Source: Rhodospirillaceae bacterium UBA4468
GTDB lineage: Bacteria > Pseudomonadota > Alphaproteobacteria > Rhodospirillales > Casp-alpha2
Direction of reading: 5' to 3'
Length of the DNA stretch: 64,000 bases
NCBI GenBank assembly: GCA_002389385.1
Contig: DGOK01000034.1
Coordinates: forward strand, 29,232-93,231
The notes under the pieces are model-generated. The model was not told the origin of the DNA and did not search any database. It saw only the letters and a program-made list of their open reading frames with translations. This document shows, one piece after another, positions 1 through 10,824 of this stretch; within the stretch, counting starts at the first letter, position 1, and each line of letters begins with the position of its first letter. Both the position numbers and the translations under genes were made by a program.

Positions 1-1
1 G

Positions 2-985
2 GGCGGCTCCAATCCTGGTGATGATCTTACAATGACGGCTATGTGTGCCGTTATCTTGGCGTTCGCATCTGCCACACAAGATATTGTTGTCGATGCGTAT
101 CGGATCGAAGTCCTGGATGAAACACGTATGGGTGCCGGGGCATCAAATTATGTTGTTGGGTACCGAATTGCGACATTTGTGTCGGGTGCTGGTGCGCTCA
201 TTATTGCTGACCAAGCGGGATGGTTCGCCGCATATGCTGTTATGGCGGCGCTGGTTCTTGTTGGTATTCTCGCGACAATTATTGGGCCTGAACCTGACCG
301 GCCGGCTGATGTAGATGATGTAACAAGATCAGCTCATCAAAGTAAACTTAGCCACACAATTGACGTTTTAAAAAGATATGTTTGGATGCCTTTCGTGGAC
401 TTTATGACGCGGCGGAACTGGATCGCTGTTTTGTTATTCATTGCTTTATACAAATATGGGGACGCCCTTTTGGGTGTTATGGCGAATCCTTTCTATTTGG
501 ATATTGGTTTTTTAAAAACAGAAATAGGCCTTGTTACAAAGGGCTTTGGTCTTGCGATGACGCTTTTGGGGGGTGTGCTTGGCGGGGCTTTTGTCGTGCG
601 GTTTGGCACGCTCAACGCTTTAATGATTGGTGGCATTCTACAGGCAGCATCAAATGGGGTGTTTGCCTTGCAGGCTTGGATTGGCCCCGAGCTCCTGATG
701 TTATTTGTGACGATTGGCATTGAGAATTTAACGGGCGGGATCGGCACAATTGCGTTTGTCGCATATTTATCCGGTTTGTGTAATGTGGCGTATACCGCGA
801 CACAGTTTGCACTATTATCATCGTTAATGGCGTTTACACGAACTGTGCTCGCTTCGGGCGGCGGATGGCTGGCAGATCAAATTGACTGGGTAAGCTATTT
901 CTTACTCACAGGCTTTGCTGCAATTCCAGGACTGATGATGCTGGTGTGGCTTATGCGCCGTCAGATTTCGCCAAAAGACCTTTGA
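2..985 (+). CDS. AmpG-like muropeptide permease, MFS family (5' end outside window)
   Basis: The reading frame is open from base 2, so the gene begins before the window. The start of the visible part carries ATQDIVVDAYRIE, the signature of AmpG-type permeases, which import anhydro-muropeptides from the periplasm for peptidoglycan recycling. About 327 residues remain, made of successive hydrophobic segments ending in a short charged tail (RRQISPKDL). This fits the C-terminal two thirds of a 12-14 helix inner-membrane carrier. The last 35 bases overlap the end of the convergent glycosyltransferase gene. AmpG-like acetyl-CoA transporters share the fold, so the substrate is inferred. Confidence 0.85.
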   Translation, partial: GGSNPGDDLTMTAMCAVILAFASATQDIVVDAYRIEVLDETRMGAGASNYVVGYRIATFVSGAGALIIADQAGWFAAYAVMAALVLVGILATIIGPEPDRPADVDDVTRSAHQSKLSHTIDVLKRYVWMPFVDFMTRRNWIAVLLFIALYKYGDALLGVMANPFYLDIGFLKTEIGLVTKGFGLAMTLLGGVLGGAFVVRFGTLNALMIGGILQAASNGVFALQAWIGPELLMLFVTIGIENLTGGIGTIAFVAYLSGLCNVAYTATQFALLSSLMAFTRTVLASGGGWLADQIDWVSYFLLTGFAAIPGLMMLVWLMRRQISPKDL

Positions 986-1973
986 TGGCGTTGGCCACAG
1001 GCGTGACGGGTATCGAAGACATTTCTCTAGACCCATAATCTCCAGCCCGAATGACATGTATATTTTCGATCATGGGTGGAAATTTTTCATAAACCGTAGG
1101 GCCATAAAGTGCAACAAGTGGTGCCCCTGCAACGGCTAGCATATGTGCAATGCCAGAATCGTTTGATACTGCAGCATTTAGTCTTTGTCCGAGTGCAATA
1201 CTTAGCAAAGGGTCGTAGCCATGTTGTGTAGGTCCATCTCCGATTTGAAGAGGTAAAAGGGCTGTTGGAACTTGGGCGGTGATGATTGGTGTCCATTCTT
1301 CTTCTTGTGGTCCAATAAAGAAAACAGGAGTCCCGCCCTCAGTTTCTATTAGTTTTGCGACTTCAATGTATCTCTCGAGTGGCCAGCACTTTGGGCGACC
1401 TCCTGACCCAGGTGCAAACCCAATATATCGCGCGCTACTGGGAAGCAATGCGCGCGCATGCTGTTGATGGTGTTCTGGAATATTTAAATCAAGCGAGTTT
1501 GGTACCGGGAAGGACGACCCCGTGCATAGCTCTAAGAGATCAAGCATCTGACGCTGCATTGATTTTGGAAATTTATAGTGACGGTTTGGACGCGCCGAAG
1601 ATAAAAGAAATTTTGCTGCTGGTGAGATGAAATATTGATGTCGAATGCGTTTGGCTGAAAGCGCCGTCCAAAAATTTCGCTGTGTATCTATCACAAGATC
1701 AAAATGGCGACCTGATAATGGGCGTTTCCCTATAAGTTCTTTCGGGGTTAAGCCGACACTGCCAAACTCGATGATCTCATCAATGTCATTTGTGATTGAG
1801 TGTGCTAAGGCATGCGCATAGACGGTCGTTTCCTTGCCCGCAAACCAAGTGAGTTGAGCGTTTGGAAACGCGCGCCGGAGACCTCGAACAAAGGGTAATT
1901 TTAGAAGCCCGTCTCCAAGTCGATCTAGGCCAACGTGCACAAGAACGCTTTTAATCTCATCACAGTTTAGCAT
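951..1973 (-). CDS. Glycosyltransferase family 9 (heptosyltransferase-like)
   Basis: A 340-residue protein with the GT9 two-domain layout. The N-terminal Rossmann half (about residues 10-46) has the GLDRLGDGLLKLPFVRGLR pattern, where heptosyltransferases use IGDxxxxxP. The C-terminal half has a GFAPGSGG nucleotide-sugar loop (about 185-192) and NDSGIAHMLAVAGAPLVALYGPT around residues 271-291. GT9 enzymes usually add heptose or a related sugar to the LPS core at the inner face of the inner membrane. The acceptor cannot be told from sequence. It starts at ATG 1973, is divergent from ppa, and has no LPS gene neighbours here. Confidence 0.85.
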   Translation of the reverse strand: MLNCDEIKSVLVHVGLDRLGDGLLKLPFVRGLRRAFPNAQLTWFAGKETTVYAHALAHSITNDIDEIIEFGSVGLTPKELIGKRPLSGRHFDLVIDTQRNFWTALSAKRIRHQYFISPAAKFLLSSARPNRHYKFPKSMQRQMLDLLELCTGSSFPVPNSLDLNIPEHHQQHARALLPSSARYIGFAPGSGGRPKCWPLERYIEVAKLIETEGGTPVFFIGPQEEEWTPIITAQVPTALLPLQIGDGPTQHGYDPLLSIALGQRLNAAVSNDSGIAHMLAVAGAPLVALYGPTVYEKFPPMIENIHVIRAGDYGSREMSSIPVTPVANAIKGLLAKSDGA

Positions 1974-2094
1974 TTTGAGAGTATTTCATGATTAACTTCA
2001 CTGTGCTTCTGAAAACTGTGGAGCGATCGGTGCGCGGGCTTTAGAGTGTCCGCAATCGTAACGACAACGCAATAGATTAACTGAGGAATTCCAA

Positions 2095-2634
2095 ATGAAT
2101 TTGGACCAAGTACCGATTGGTGATAATCCACCATACGACGTAAATGTGCTGATTGAGATCCCACTTGGCGGCAATCCAGTAAAGTATGAGGTCGATAAGA
2201 AGTCCGGCGCTCTTTTTGTTGATCGATTTTTGCATACAGCCATGTACTACCCAACCAATTATGGCTTTGTCCCGCACACATTGTCTGATGATGGTGATCC
2301 GATCGATGCCGCTGTTTTGGGTCAAATGCCGGTTATTCCAGGATGTATCATCAAATGTCGACCAATAGGTGTTTTGGTCATGGAAGATGAAAGCGGCATT
2401 GATGAAAAATTGTTATGCGTGCCTGTGAATGAATTACACCCTTATTACGCCGACGTGAGCTCGTATCGCGATATACGGCCGGTGCTGATCAATCAAATCC
2501 AGCACTTCTTTGAGCACTATAAAGATCTTGAGCCAGATAAGTGGGTAAAGGTCCAGCGTTGGGGTGAAGCCGAAGAAGCGCTTGAACTTACGCGTCAAGC
2601 TATTGAGCGAGCCAAAGAAGCAAACGGAGGTTGA
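2095..2634 (+). CDS. ppa: Inorganic pyrophosphatase, family I
   Basis: A 179-residue cytoplasmic enzyme that hydrolyses pyrophosphate to two phosphates and so pulls biosynthetic reactions forward. The family I signature DGDPID is at residues 66-71, preceded by EIPLGGNPVKYEVDKKSG (about 21-38) and YYPTNYGFVPHT (about 51-62), which supply the metal- and phosphate-binding acidic, Lys and Tyr residues. Length matches the bacterial hexameric family. ATG 2095 follows a GAGGAATTCCAA ribosome-binding context. It is a single gene between two opposite-strand genes. Confidence 0.97.
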   Translation: MNLDQVPIGDNPPYDVNVLIEIPLGGNPVKYEVDKKSGALFVDRFLHTAMYYPTNYGFVPHTLSDDGDPIDAAVLGQMPVIPGCIIKCRPIGVLVMEDESGIDEKLLCVPVNELHPYYADVSSYRDIRPVLINQIQHFFEHYKDLEPDKWVKVQRWGEAEEALELTRQAIERAKEANGG

Positions 2635-2675
2635 CGCTTAATGCATCAACTCCATCTGCATATTTGACTGGATAA

Positions 2676-4940
2676 TTATTCTACTGATTCGTGCGCTGTT
2701 AGTGCCGCTAGTGTAACCATATCCGAAGCAGTTGCGCCCATTGGGACGATTTGAACTGGTTTGCTTAACCCTTTTATCAAGGGGCCAAGCACAGTTGATT
2801 CGCCAATAGATGCCAGCAGCTTGGTGCCGATTTGTGCACTGTGTAAGCCCGGCATAATCAATGCATTTGCTGTATCAGAAAGCCGGCAGAACGGATAATT
2901 ACCAAGTAGATTTTTGTTCAAGGCAACATCAACAGCCATCTCACCATCGTATTCGAAGTCAGCATTTCGGCTGTCGAGAATTTCGACGGCTTCGCTAACA
3001 ATTTCAGCCCGTGGCATCGCAGGATGTCCAAAGTTTGCAAAAGAAATCAATGCAACGCGTGGCTCATGACCAAAGCGTCGAATTTCTGCCGCCGTTTGCT
3101 GTGCAATATCTGCAAGTTCAACGGCGTTTGGTGACTCATGAACTGCCGTATCAGCAACAAACAATGTCCGTCCGCGGTCTATGACCATGGACAACCCCAT
3201 GACCCGTGCGCCAGGAGCAGGATCAATGACAGACGAAATGTTGTTCATCGCAGCATGATAATTGCGGGTTAGGCCTGTTACCATTGCGTCGGCGTCGCCC
3301 ATTGCGACTATGCATGCGGCAAAGATATTGCGGTCTTGATTGACCATGCGTTGGCAATCGCGTTTCAAACTTCCTTTGCGCTGAAGGCGCTTGTAGAGAT
3401 ATTCGGCATAATCCGTATTTCGTGAGCTCAATCGCGCATTCTGGATCTGCATCCCATCATTCTTGCCAAGGCCGAGTGTCTTCATGGTTTCTAAGACACG
3501 CTCCTCACGGCCAACCAGAATTGGCGTGCCATACCCTGCATCAAAGAAAGCGTGGGCCGCACGGATAGATTTTTCTTCTTCACCTTCGGCGAACACAACA
3601 CGACGTGGGTTTTTCCGAACCTTGTCGAGTATGTTCTGTAAATTACCTACAATTGGATTGAGGCGTGCAGACAACTCAACTGTGTATGCATCCATGTCTA
3701 TAATGGGTTTTTGCGCAACGCCGGAATCCATTGCTGCTTGGGCAACGGCTTTTGGCACTGCAACAATGAGCCTTGGATCAAATGGTGTGGGGATTAAATA
3801 ATCCGGGCCATATTGGAGGTGCGCACCAGAGTATGCTGCATCAACTTCATCTGGTACGTCTTCACGCGCTAAATTTGCAAGTGCGTGTGCTGCAGCAATT
3901 TTCATTTCTTCATTGATGCGGCGTGCACGAACATCAAGGGCACCCCTGAAGATATAAGGAAAACCAAGAACATTATTAACCTGGTTTGGATAATCTGAGC
4001 GACCTGTTGCCATGATCGCATCATCGCGAACAGCTTTTACATCTTCGGGCGTAATTTCTGGGTCAGGATTAGCCATTGCAAAAATGATTGGCTGATCCGC
4101 CATGGATGCGACCATGTCTTTATTCACCGCACCCTTAACGGAAAGACCAATAAAGACATCAGCACCTTTCATGGCATCAGCTAATGAGCGGGCATCGGTA
4201 TCTACCGCTTGTGCTGATTTCCACTGGTTCATACCAGCCTCGCGGCCGCGGTAAATAACGCCTTTGGAATCACACATGGTAATGTTTGAAGCGGTAACAC
4301 CCATTGCCTTCATTAAATCGGCACAGGCAATTGATGCTGCACCAGCCCCATTGATAACAATGTTGGAATTGGAAAGCGTGCGACCTGTTAACTCGATTGC
4401 ATTAATCAATGCCGCCGCGGTAATGATGGCTGTTCCATGTTGATCGTCATGAAAAACAGGGACGTCCAGCAAATCACGTAAGCGCTCTTCAACCATGAAG
4501 CATTCTGGCGCTTTAATATCTTCGAGGTTTATACCACCAAAGGAATTGCCAAATAGGCGAACGCTTTCGACGATTTCATCAACATTTTCAGAGAAAACTT
4601 CAACATTGAACGCGTCCACATCTGCAAACCGTTTAAAAAGAACACATTTCCCTTCCATCACGGGTTTGCTTGCGAGTGGTCCGATATTGCCAATGCCCAG
4701 AACAGCTGTGCCGTTTGAAATTACAGCGACCATATTGCCGCGCGCGGTATAATCATAAACCCGAGTTTCATCTTCATAAATGGCCAGACAAGGTCCGGCG
4801 ACGCCCGGTGAATACGCAAGAGTCAGGTCACGTTGGGTGGTTAGAGGCTTTGTTGGCTGAATTTCAATTTTGCCCGGCTTGCCTTCAGCATGCATCCGCA
4901 ATGCCTCTTGATAGAGGAGCTCGGTAGCGCGTTCGTCCAT
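2676..4940 (-). CDS. maeB: NADP-dependent malic enzyme with phosphotransacetylase-like C-terminal domain
   Basis: Oxidative decarboxylation of malate to pyruvate, giving NADPH. I use ATG 4940 (754 aa, MDERATELLYQEALRMHAEG) because GGAGAGAC lies just upstream; an in-frame start at 4994 has no such site. The malic-enzyme half covers about residues 1-430, with GNIGPLASKPVMEGK and an NAD(P)-binding INGAGAASIACADLMKAMGV segment. The C-terminal half (about 440-754) is the phosphotransacetylase-like domain of large MaeB proteins, typically regulatory rather than catalytic. It is divergent from mutS, a common alphaproteobacterial pairing. Confidence 0.96.
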   Translation of the reverse strand: MDERATELLYQEALRMHAEGKPGKIEIQPTKPLTTQRDLTLAYSPGVAGPCLAIYEDETRVYDYTARGNMVAVISNGTAVLGIGNIGPLASKPVMEGKCVLFKRFADVDAFNVEVFSENVDEIVESVRLFGNSFGGINLEDIKAPECFMVEERLRDLLDVPVFHDDQHGTAIITAAALINAIELTGRTLSNSNIVINGAGAASIACADLMKAMGVTASNITMCDSKGVIYRGREAGMNQWKSAQAVDTDARSLADAMKGADVFIGLSVKGAVNKDMVASMADQPIIFAMANPDPEITPEDVKAVRDDAIMATGRSDYPNQVNNVLGFPYIFRGALDVRARRINEEMKIAAAHALANLAREDVPDEVDAAYSGAHLQYGPDYLIPTPFDPRLIVAVPKAVAQAAMDSGVAQKPIIDMDAYTVELSARLNPIVGNLQNILDKVRKNPRRVVFAEGEEEKSIRAAHAFFDAGYGTPILVGREERVLETMKTLGLGKNDGMQIQNARLSSRNTDYAEYLYKRLQRKGSLKRDCQRMVNQDRNIFAACIVAMGDADAMVTGLTRNYHAAMNNISSVIDPAPGARVMGLSMVIDRGRTLFVADTAVHESPNAVELADIAQQTAAEIRRFGHEPRVALISFANFGHPAMPRAEIVSEAVEILDSRNADFEYDGEMAVDVALNKNLLGNYPFCRLSDTANALIMPGLHSAQIGTKLLASIGESTVLGPLIKGLSKPVQIVPMGATASDMVTLAALTAHESVE

Positions 4941-5121
4941 GATTGTCTCTCCAAGGATGTCGACATCTGTTTTATTGTTTCGCCCAATGATCAATTGTCG
5001 ATGTTTTATTTCTGAACCCCCATATTGCCTAGTAGAACAAAAAGTGCAACGACGCGTGTGTGAATAGTATCTGATATGCTAAGCTTTGCTCAGTTTACAC
5101 TCAAATAAATCGCTTTTGCCC

Positions 5122-7839
5122 ATGAACGACCTTACACACGCGAAAGAAAAAGAATCGACGAATGGCACAGTTGCGTCAGGCGACAAGCCTTTGACGCCGA
5201 TGATGGCCCAATATCTGAATATAAAGCACGATCATCCAGACGATCTTCTGTTTTATCGTATGGGCGATTTCTATGAATTGTTCTTTGATGACGCTGTTGC
5301 GGCGTCGGCTGCACTTGATATTGCTCTGACGAAACGGGGCAAGCATCTGGGTGAAGATATTCCGATGTGCGGTGTTCCGGTCCACAGTCATGAGACATAT
5401 TTAAACCGTCTCATTCGAAAAGGTTTTCGTGTTGCCATCTGTGAGCAGACTGAGGACCCAGCGGAAGCCAAAAAGCGTGGGGCAAAATCAGTTGTGCGGC
5501 GTGAGGTTGCACGTGTTGTAACACCAGGCACAATTTTTGAAGATGTTCTGCTTGAAGCGAAGCGGGATAATTATTTGGCGTGTATCGCTAAGGCTCAAAC
5601 CCAGTTTGCAGTCGCGTGGTTGGATATATCGACGGGTTCTTTTAGAACTCAGGCGGCTCATCCAGGCGATCTCGCTACAATTTTAGCCCGTCTTGATCCG
5701 GGCGAAGTGTTGATAGCTGACGGATTGATGGGTGATGCGTTACCTGATCAGGTGCTTTTTGATGTTGAAGACCGGCTGACGACCTTGCCGACGAGCCGTT
5801 TTGACAGTGAGAATGGTCGCGCGCGACTTCACGAACTGTATGGCGTGAAGACACTTGATGCCTTTGGCGATTTTTCGCGCGCTGAAGTTGCTGCTGCCGG
5901 TGCGCTCGTTGATTACGTGCTCTTGACGCAAAAAGGTAGCTTACCGCGCCTTCACCCACTCGCAAAGGTCGAAGTGGGCACGGTGATGGAAATTGATGCA
6001 GCGACGCGTCGAAACCTTGAACTCACCCAAACAATGTCTGGTGATCGTAAGGGCAGCTTGCTTAGCGCCGTTGATAAGACCCTAACGGGCGGTGGGGCGA
6101 GATTATTGGCGTCTCGAATAGCAGCGCCTCTTATGGATCCAAAACAGGTAAACGCCCGCTTGGACCTTGTTTCTACTTTCTATGCTGATACATCGGCGCG
6201 GGATGATTTGCGCACACTTTTAAAATCTATACCCGAATTTGCGCGCGCACTTAGCCGCGTTACGCTTGAGCGTGCAGGGCCCAGGGATATTGGTGCCATT
6301 CGTACGGGCTTGAGCGTTGCAGAGAAAATTAAGGCAGCCCTTAGGGAAATGCCGACAATATCTTTGTCTCAGGACCTGCCAGAAATTCTCACTGACCTTG
6401 TGGGTCATGAAGCGCTATTGGATGAGCTTAATCGCGCAATGGTAGCGGAACCCTCTGTAAGCCTCAATGACAGCGGGTTTATTAATCGGGGCTACCATGC
6501 TCATTTAGATGAATTGATCGAAATGCGTGATGAGAGCCGTCGTTTGATCGCAGCGCTGCAAAGCCGTTACGCGACGGAAACAAAGATTCAAGCGCTCAAG
6601 ATCAGACATAATAATGTACTGGGTTACTTTATTGAAGTGACGGCAAGGCAGGCAGATCAGATGCCGACAGACCCGGAAAGTCCGTTCATCCATCGCCAAA
6701 CAATGGCCAATGCTGTGCGGTATACCACGGTAGAGTTAAATGATTTAGAGGCCGAGATTTCCCGTGCTGCGGAGCGTGCATTGGCGCTAGAGCTTGAAAT
6801 CTTTAAAAAAATGGCTGACGAGATAATTAAATGTAGTACTGCGATTGATGCAACTGCGCATGCGATTTCCGTCCTTGATGTTGCGTCTGCCAGTGCGGAA
6901 TTAGCGATTGATCATGTGTTTGTCCGGCCTGAAATAGATGACAGTGAGGCATTTACAATTGAAGGCGGTCGTCATCCTGTTGTGGAACTAGCGCTCAAGC
7001 ACATGGGTGAGAGCAGCTTCGTTGCTAATGATTGTCGGCTCGAGGCTGGTGATGCGGATAATCCTGGTGCACGGTTGTGGTTATTAACGGGCCCAAATAT
7101 GGCCGGTAAAAGCACGTTTCTTCGTCAGAATGCGTTGCTTGCTGTCTTGGCTCAGGCGGGCATGTTTGTGCCGGCAACGCGGGCGCATATCGGCATTGTT
7201 GATCGATTGTTCTCACGCGTTGGTGCGGCAGATGATCTTGCTCGGGGTCGTTCTACATTTATGGTCGAAATGGTAGAGACCGCGGCGATCCTTCATCAGG
7301 CGGGCCCAAGGGCTTTGGTTATTTTGGATGAGATTGGTCGCGGAACATCAACCTATGACGGTTTATCAATCGCTTGGGCCGTTGTTGAGCATTTACACGA
7401 AATCAATTGCTGTCGGGGTTTGTTTGCGACGCACTACCACGAGCTCACCACGTTGGCTGAGAGATTATCCAGTCTTACGTGCTATACAATGCGCGTGAAA
7501 GAATGGAAAAATGATGTCGTTTTCTTACACGAAGTTGGCCAAGGCACAGCAGATCGATCATATGGAATACATGTTGGCCAACTCGCTGGACTGCCACCTA
7601 ATCTTGTTAAGCGCGCCGAAGAGGTCTTAAAGCGGTTGGAATCGACGGATAAGAAGCCAACCCAAGACTTAGGCGCAGACTTGCCATTGTTCTCTGCCCT
7701 TCAAGCGCAATCAAAAGCTGTTATAAAAGAAAGTTTGATTGAAGATGCAGTTAATAAAATTAATCCAGATACCTTGACGCCACTTGAGGCACTTGAAACG
7801 CTGTATAAGCTTAAATCATTAAGCGTAGAAGAAAATTAA
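5122..7839 (+). CDS. mutS: DNA mismatch repair protein MutS
   Basis: Recognises mismatches and small loops and recruits MutL. I favour ATG 5122 (905 aa); an in-frame ATG at 5086 is possible. The mismatch-contact motif is in [10 protein letters not shown] (about residues 48-57, the Phe-x-Glu wedge). The ABC-type ATPase has Walker [10 protein letters not shown] at about 656-664 and Walker [16 protein letters not shown] at about 733-747, followed by the FATHYHEL switch segment. Length is normal for alphaproteobacterial MutS. The gene is followed by glnD after a 143-base gap holding a weak hairpin (7861-7883). Confidence 0.98.
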   Translation: MNDLTHAKEKESTNGTVASGDKPLTPMMAQYLNIKHDHPDDLLFYRMGDFYELFFDDAVAASAALDIALTKRGKHLGEDIPMCGVPVHSHETYLNRLIRKGFRVAICEQTEDPAEAKKRGAKSVVRREVARVVTPGTIFEDVLLEAKRDNYLACIAKAQTQFAVAWLDISTGSFRTQAAHPGDLATILARLDPGEVLIADGLMGDALPDQVLFDVEDRLTTLPTSRFDSENGRARLHELYGVKTLDAFGDFSRAEVAAAGALVDYVLLTQKGSLPRLHPLAKVEVGTVMEIDAATRRNLELTQTMSGDRKGSLLSAVDKTLTGGGARLLASRIAAPLMDPKQVNARLDLVSTFYADTSARDDLRTLLKSIPEFARALSRVTLERAGPRDIGAIRTGLSVAEKIKAALREMPTISLSQDLPEILTDLVGHEALLDELNRAMVAEPSVSLNDSGFINRGYHAHLDELIEMRDESRRLIAALQSRYATETKIQALKIRHNNVLGYFIEVTARQADQMPTDPESPFIHRQTMANAVRYTTVELNDLEAEISRAAERALALELEIFKKMADEIIKCSTAIDATAHAISVLDVASASAELAIDHVFVRPEIDDSEAFTIEGGRHPVVELALKHMGESSFVANDCRLEAGDADNPGARLWLLTGPNMAGKSTFLRQNALLAVLAQAGMFVPATRAHIGIVDRLFSRVGAADDLARGRSTFMVEMVETAAILHQAGPRALVILDEIGRGTSTYDGLSIAWAVVEHLHEINCCRGLFATHYHELTTLAERLSSLTCYTMRVKEWKNDVVFLHEVGQGTADRSYGIHVGQLAGLPPNLVKRAEEVLKRLESTDKKPTQDLGADLPLFSALQAQSKAVIKESLIEDAVNKINPDTLTPLEALETLYKLKSLSVEEN

Positions 7840-7860
7840 CAAGAATAACGCATAAATCTT

Positions 7861-7883
7861 ATTTGTGTACTTGTTGCACAAAT
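7861..7883 (+). terminator. Weak hairpin after mutS
   Basis: ATTTGTG and CACAAAT pair perfectly across a nine-base loop just after mutS. The following bases are only moderately T-rich (CTGTCTCTGTTT), so intrinsic termination is possible but weak. Confidence 0.3.
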
Positions 7884-7982
7884 CTGTCTCTGTTTCCGAT
7901 TTTGAGTCGCCTTGAATGTGATCGTTAAAAAATGAACGAATTTTTTCCCCTACAAACGGTCAGTTGAGATATAAACCCATCT

Positions 7983-10763
7983 ATGGCACGCATTTTAAAA
8001 CCCCGTGAGATTATCGATAGAAAAGCACTTTTAGGTCAGCTTGATGAAATACTTGGCTGGTCAGGCTACAATACGGATACTCAGCGAGATATTTTTCAGA
8101 TCTACAAATCCGCTCTTGAGTCAGGACGCTTGGAAATCCGTCGTAGATTTGAAGCTGGCGAGCAATCTGGCGGTAAAACGGTTGTTGCGGGCTCATACCT
8201 TCTTGATCAATTAATTCGGGTGGTTTTTGAAGTGGCAGCTGAGCACGCCTTTCCAATCGGCGTCGAGACGGCCGGTGATGCGATGTCGGTGGTGGCAACA
8301 GGTGGATATGGACGGGGCGAACTTGCGCCTCAATCAGACATCGATTTGATGTTCTTGCTTCCCTATAAGCTTACGCCCCGTACGGAACAAGTTGTCGAAT
8401 ATGTTCTCTATACCCTATGGGACCTGGGCTTAAAGGTCGGGCATGCAACGCGTTCGGGCGATGAAGCGATACGCTTGGCAAAAGAAGACCTTACGATCCG
8501 AACCAGCCTATTAGAATCACGATTGATCGCAGGCGATGCTAAGCAATTTGAAGACTTTGAGCGTCAATTTAAAACATCCGTTATCGATGGTACCGGCAAC
8601 GCATTTGTTGAACAAAAATTAGACGAGCGAGATGGTCGACACGCGCGTATGGGTGATACGCGCTATGTACTTGAGCCAAACATCAAGGAAGGCAAAGGAG
8701 GGCTTCGTGATCTGCAGACGTTGATGTGGATCGCTAAGTATCTTTATGACGCCCGGAGCATTGATGATCTCAAACTAAAGGGCGTCCTCACGGCAGACGA
8801 TGCGCGGCGCTTTGATAAGGCCCAAGAATTTCTTTGGACGGTGAGATGTCATTTACATTATTTGGCGGATCGCCCCGAGGAGCGTTTGACTTTTAATGTG
8901 CAAACCGAAATGGGCGAGCGCATGGCATATACCGACCACGCAGGTTTGAGCGGTGTTGAACGTTTCATGAAGCATTACTTCTTAATTGCAAAGGATGTCG
9001 GTGATCTAACGCGGATCATCTGCGCAGCGCTCGAAGAGCAACATAAAACAAAGAGCAAAAGGTTTCGATTGCCGACCTTTGGGCTTGGTGGGCCGAAAAT
9101 TGATGGCTTTAAAGTCGATGGAGATCGGATTTCAGTCGAGAGTGATGACTTGTTTGCGACAGATCCGCCCAAGCTTCTGGATTTGTTTTGGCAGGCGCAA
9201 AAACATGATCTCGATATTCATCCGAATGCCCTGAGATTGGTTACAAAAAATCTTCGACGTATCACGCGAAAGCTGCAGAACGATGTGACCGCGAACCAGA
9301 CTTTTGTGAATATATTAACGGGGCCCGATCCCGATAAAACGTTAGTGCGGATGAATGAGTCTGGGGTGTTTGGTAAATTTGTCCCTGACTTTGGGCGGGT
9401 TGTCGCCCAAATGCAGTACGACATGTATCATGTGTATACCGTGGACGAGCATACGATCCGCGCAATTGGCGTTTTGCATGGCATCGATACAGGCCGTTTG
9501 ATTGATGACCATCCTGTCGCTTGTTCTGTGATTAGCGAAGTTCAGTCGAAACGGGCGCTGTATCTAGCTGTGCTACTTCATGACATTGCAAAAGGTCGAG
9601 GTGGAGATCATTCAGAGCTTGGCGCAGAAATAGCACTAAAGCTCGGGCCAAGGATGGGCATGAGCGAATGGGAAACAGAGACTGTTGCATGGCTCGTCGA
9701 AAAACATCTTTTGATGAGCAATACGGCATTTAAGCGCGATATAGATGACCCAAAAACAGTTGCGGATTTTCGTGAGATTGTTCAGTCACCAGAACGCCTG
9801 CGTTTACTGCTCATTCTGACAGTTGCCGATATTCGGGCCGTTGGGCCAAATGTCTGGAATGCCTGGAAAGCCGGCCTTCTACGTGAGCTCTACTGGCAAA
9901 CACGTGAAGCCATGTACGGGGAAACACCAAAAGACCGGCTGGCGAAACGATCCGAAAATGCCAAACATAAATTACGCGACGCGCTTGAAGCTCAAGCGCC
10001 AAGATGGTCTGACGAAGACATTGAGTATCATTTTGATCTCGCAAGAGAGACGTATTGGTTATCATTTGATACCGAAACACTGGTAAGGCATGCAGAGATA
10101 ACGCGCATGTCCGCTTCGGAAGACAAGAAACTCCACATCGAACTGCACTCAGATGAAGCGCAGGCAGCCACCGAAGTTTTAGTATATACAGCAGACCATC
10201 CGGGACTGTTTTCAAAAGTAGCCGGGGCTTTATCCCTAGGCGGCGTAAGTATTGTGGACGCAAAAGTTATAACACTAAACAATGGCATGGCTCTAGATAC
10301 ATTCTGGGTTCAGGACGCGCAATCGGAGGCAATATCCGGTTCGGCTAGAATGGAACGCATTACGGCGCGGATTGAACGTGCATTATCAGGCGTTGCGTCC
10401 CCTGCATATGAATTAAGAGAAGCGCGCGCAAATGCGATGCTATCGAGAACGAGTGTATTCAAAGTTCCACCTCGGGTCCTCATTGATAATAATGCAAGTC
10501 GCACCCATACGGTTATTGAAGTTAACGGGCGCGACCGCCTCGGGTTTTTGCATGATATCACAGATGTGATTACGCATGCAGGACTACAGATTTCATCAGC
10601 ACATATTTCAACATACGGCGAGCGAGTCGTTGATGTGTTTTATGTGAAAGACATCTTTGGTTTGAAAATGGAACAACCAACCAAAATCAAGACTGTGAGA
10701 GGGAAGCTTCTTGCTGCCATCGATACGGTCCAATCAAAGAACAAACCAGAGGCTGCTGAGTGA
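7983..10763 (+). CDS. glnD: [Protein-PII] uridylyltransferase / uridylyl-removing enzyme
   Basis: The nitrogen sensor that uridylylates PII when glutamine is low and reverses it when glutamine is high. All four parts are visible in 926 residues: nucleotidyltransferase motif GGYGRGELAPQSDIDLMF (about 105-122), a helical linker, an HD hydrolase motif LLHDIAKGRGGDHSELG (about 531-547), and two C-terminal ACT domains (about 730-810 and 843-915) for glutamine sensing. The sequence runs from ATG 7983 with no gap. It lies in the frequent alphaproteobacterial order mutS-glnD-murJ-trpS. Confidence 0.97.
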   Translation: MARILKPREIIDRKALLGQLDEILGWSGYNTDTQRDIFQIYKSALESGRLEIRRRFEAGEQSGGKTVVAGSYLLDQLIRVVFEVAAEHAFPIGVETAGDAMSVVATGGYGRGELAPQSDIDLMFLLPYKLTPRTEQVVEYVLYTLWDLGLKVGHATRSGDEAIRLAKEDLTIRTSLLESRLIAGDAKQFEDFERQFKTSVIDGTGNAFVEQKLDERDGRHARMGDTRYVLEPNIKEGKGGLRDLQTLMWIAKYLYDARSIDDLKLKGVLTADDARRFDKAQEFLWTVRCHLHYLADRPEERLTFNVQTEMGERMAYTDHAGLSGVERFMKHYFLIAKDVGDLTRIICAALEEQHKTKSKRFRLPTFGLGGPKIDGFKVDGDRISVESDDLFATDPPKLLDLFWQAQKHDLDIHPNALRLVTKNLRRITRKLQNDVTANQTFVNILTGPDPDKTLVRMNESGVFGKFVPDFGRVVAQMQYDMYHVYTVDEHTIRAIGVLHGIDTGRLIDDHPVACSVISEVQSKRALYLAVLLHDIAKGRGGDHSELGAEIALKLGPRMGMSEWETETVAWLVEKHLLMSNTAFKRDIDDPKTVADFREIVQSPERLRLLLILTVADIRAVGPNVWNAWKAGLLRELYWQTREAMYGETPKDRLAKRSENAKHKLRDALEAQAPRWSDEDIEYHFDLARETYWLSFDTETLVRHAEITRMSASEDKKLHIELHSDEAQAATEVLVYTADHPGLFSKVAGALSLGGVSIVDAKVITLNNGMALDTFWVQDAQSEAISGSARMERITARIERALSGVASPAYELREARANAMLSRTSVFKVPPRVLIDNNASRTHTVIEVNGRDRLGFLHDITDVITHAGLQISSAHISTYGERVVDVFYVKDIFGLKMEQPTKIKTVRGKLLAAIDTVQSKNKPEAAE

Positions 10764-10824
10764 GGATGCCTACTCGATTGTTGGCCGCCATGGGCTTGCC
10801 TCAATTCTATTATAGACCCGAAAC

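Noticed and set aside
7920..7955. A6/T6 pairing between mutS and glnD as a terminator
   Set aside because: The stem is only A-T pairs, so it would be unstable.
9811..10263. A 150-codon open frame on the minus strand inside glnD
   Set aside because: It lies wholly within a strongly supported gene, has no recognisable motif and no ribosome-binding site, and its composition mirrors the coding strand.
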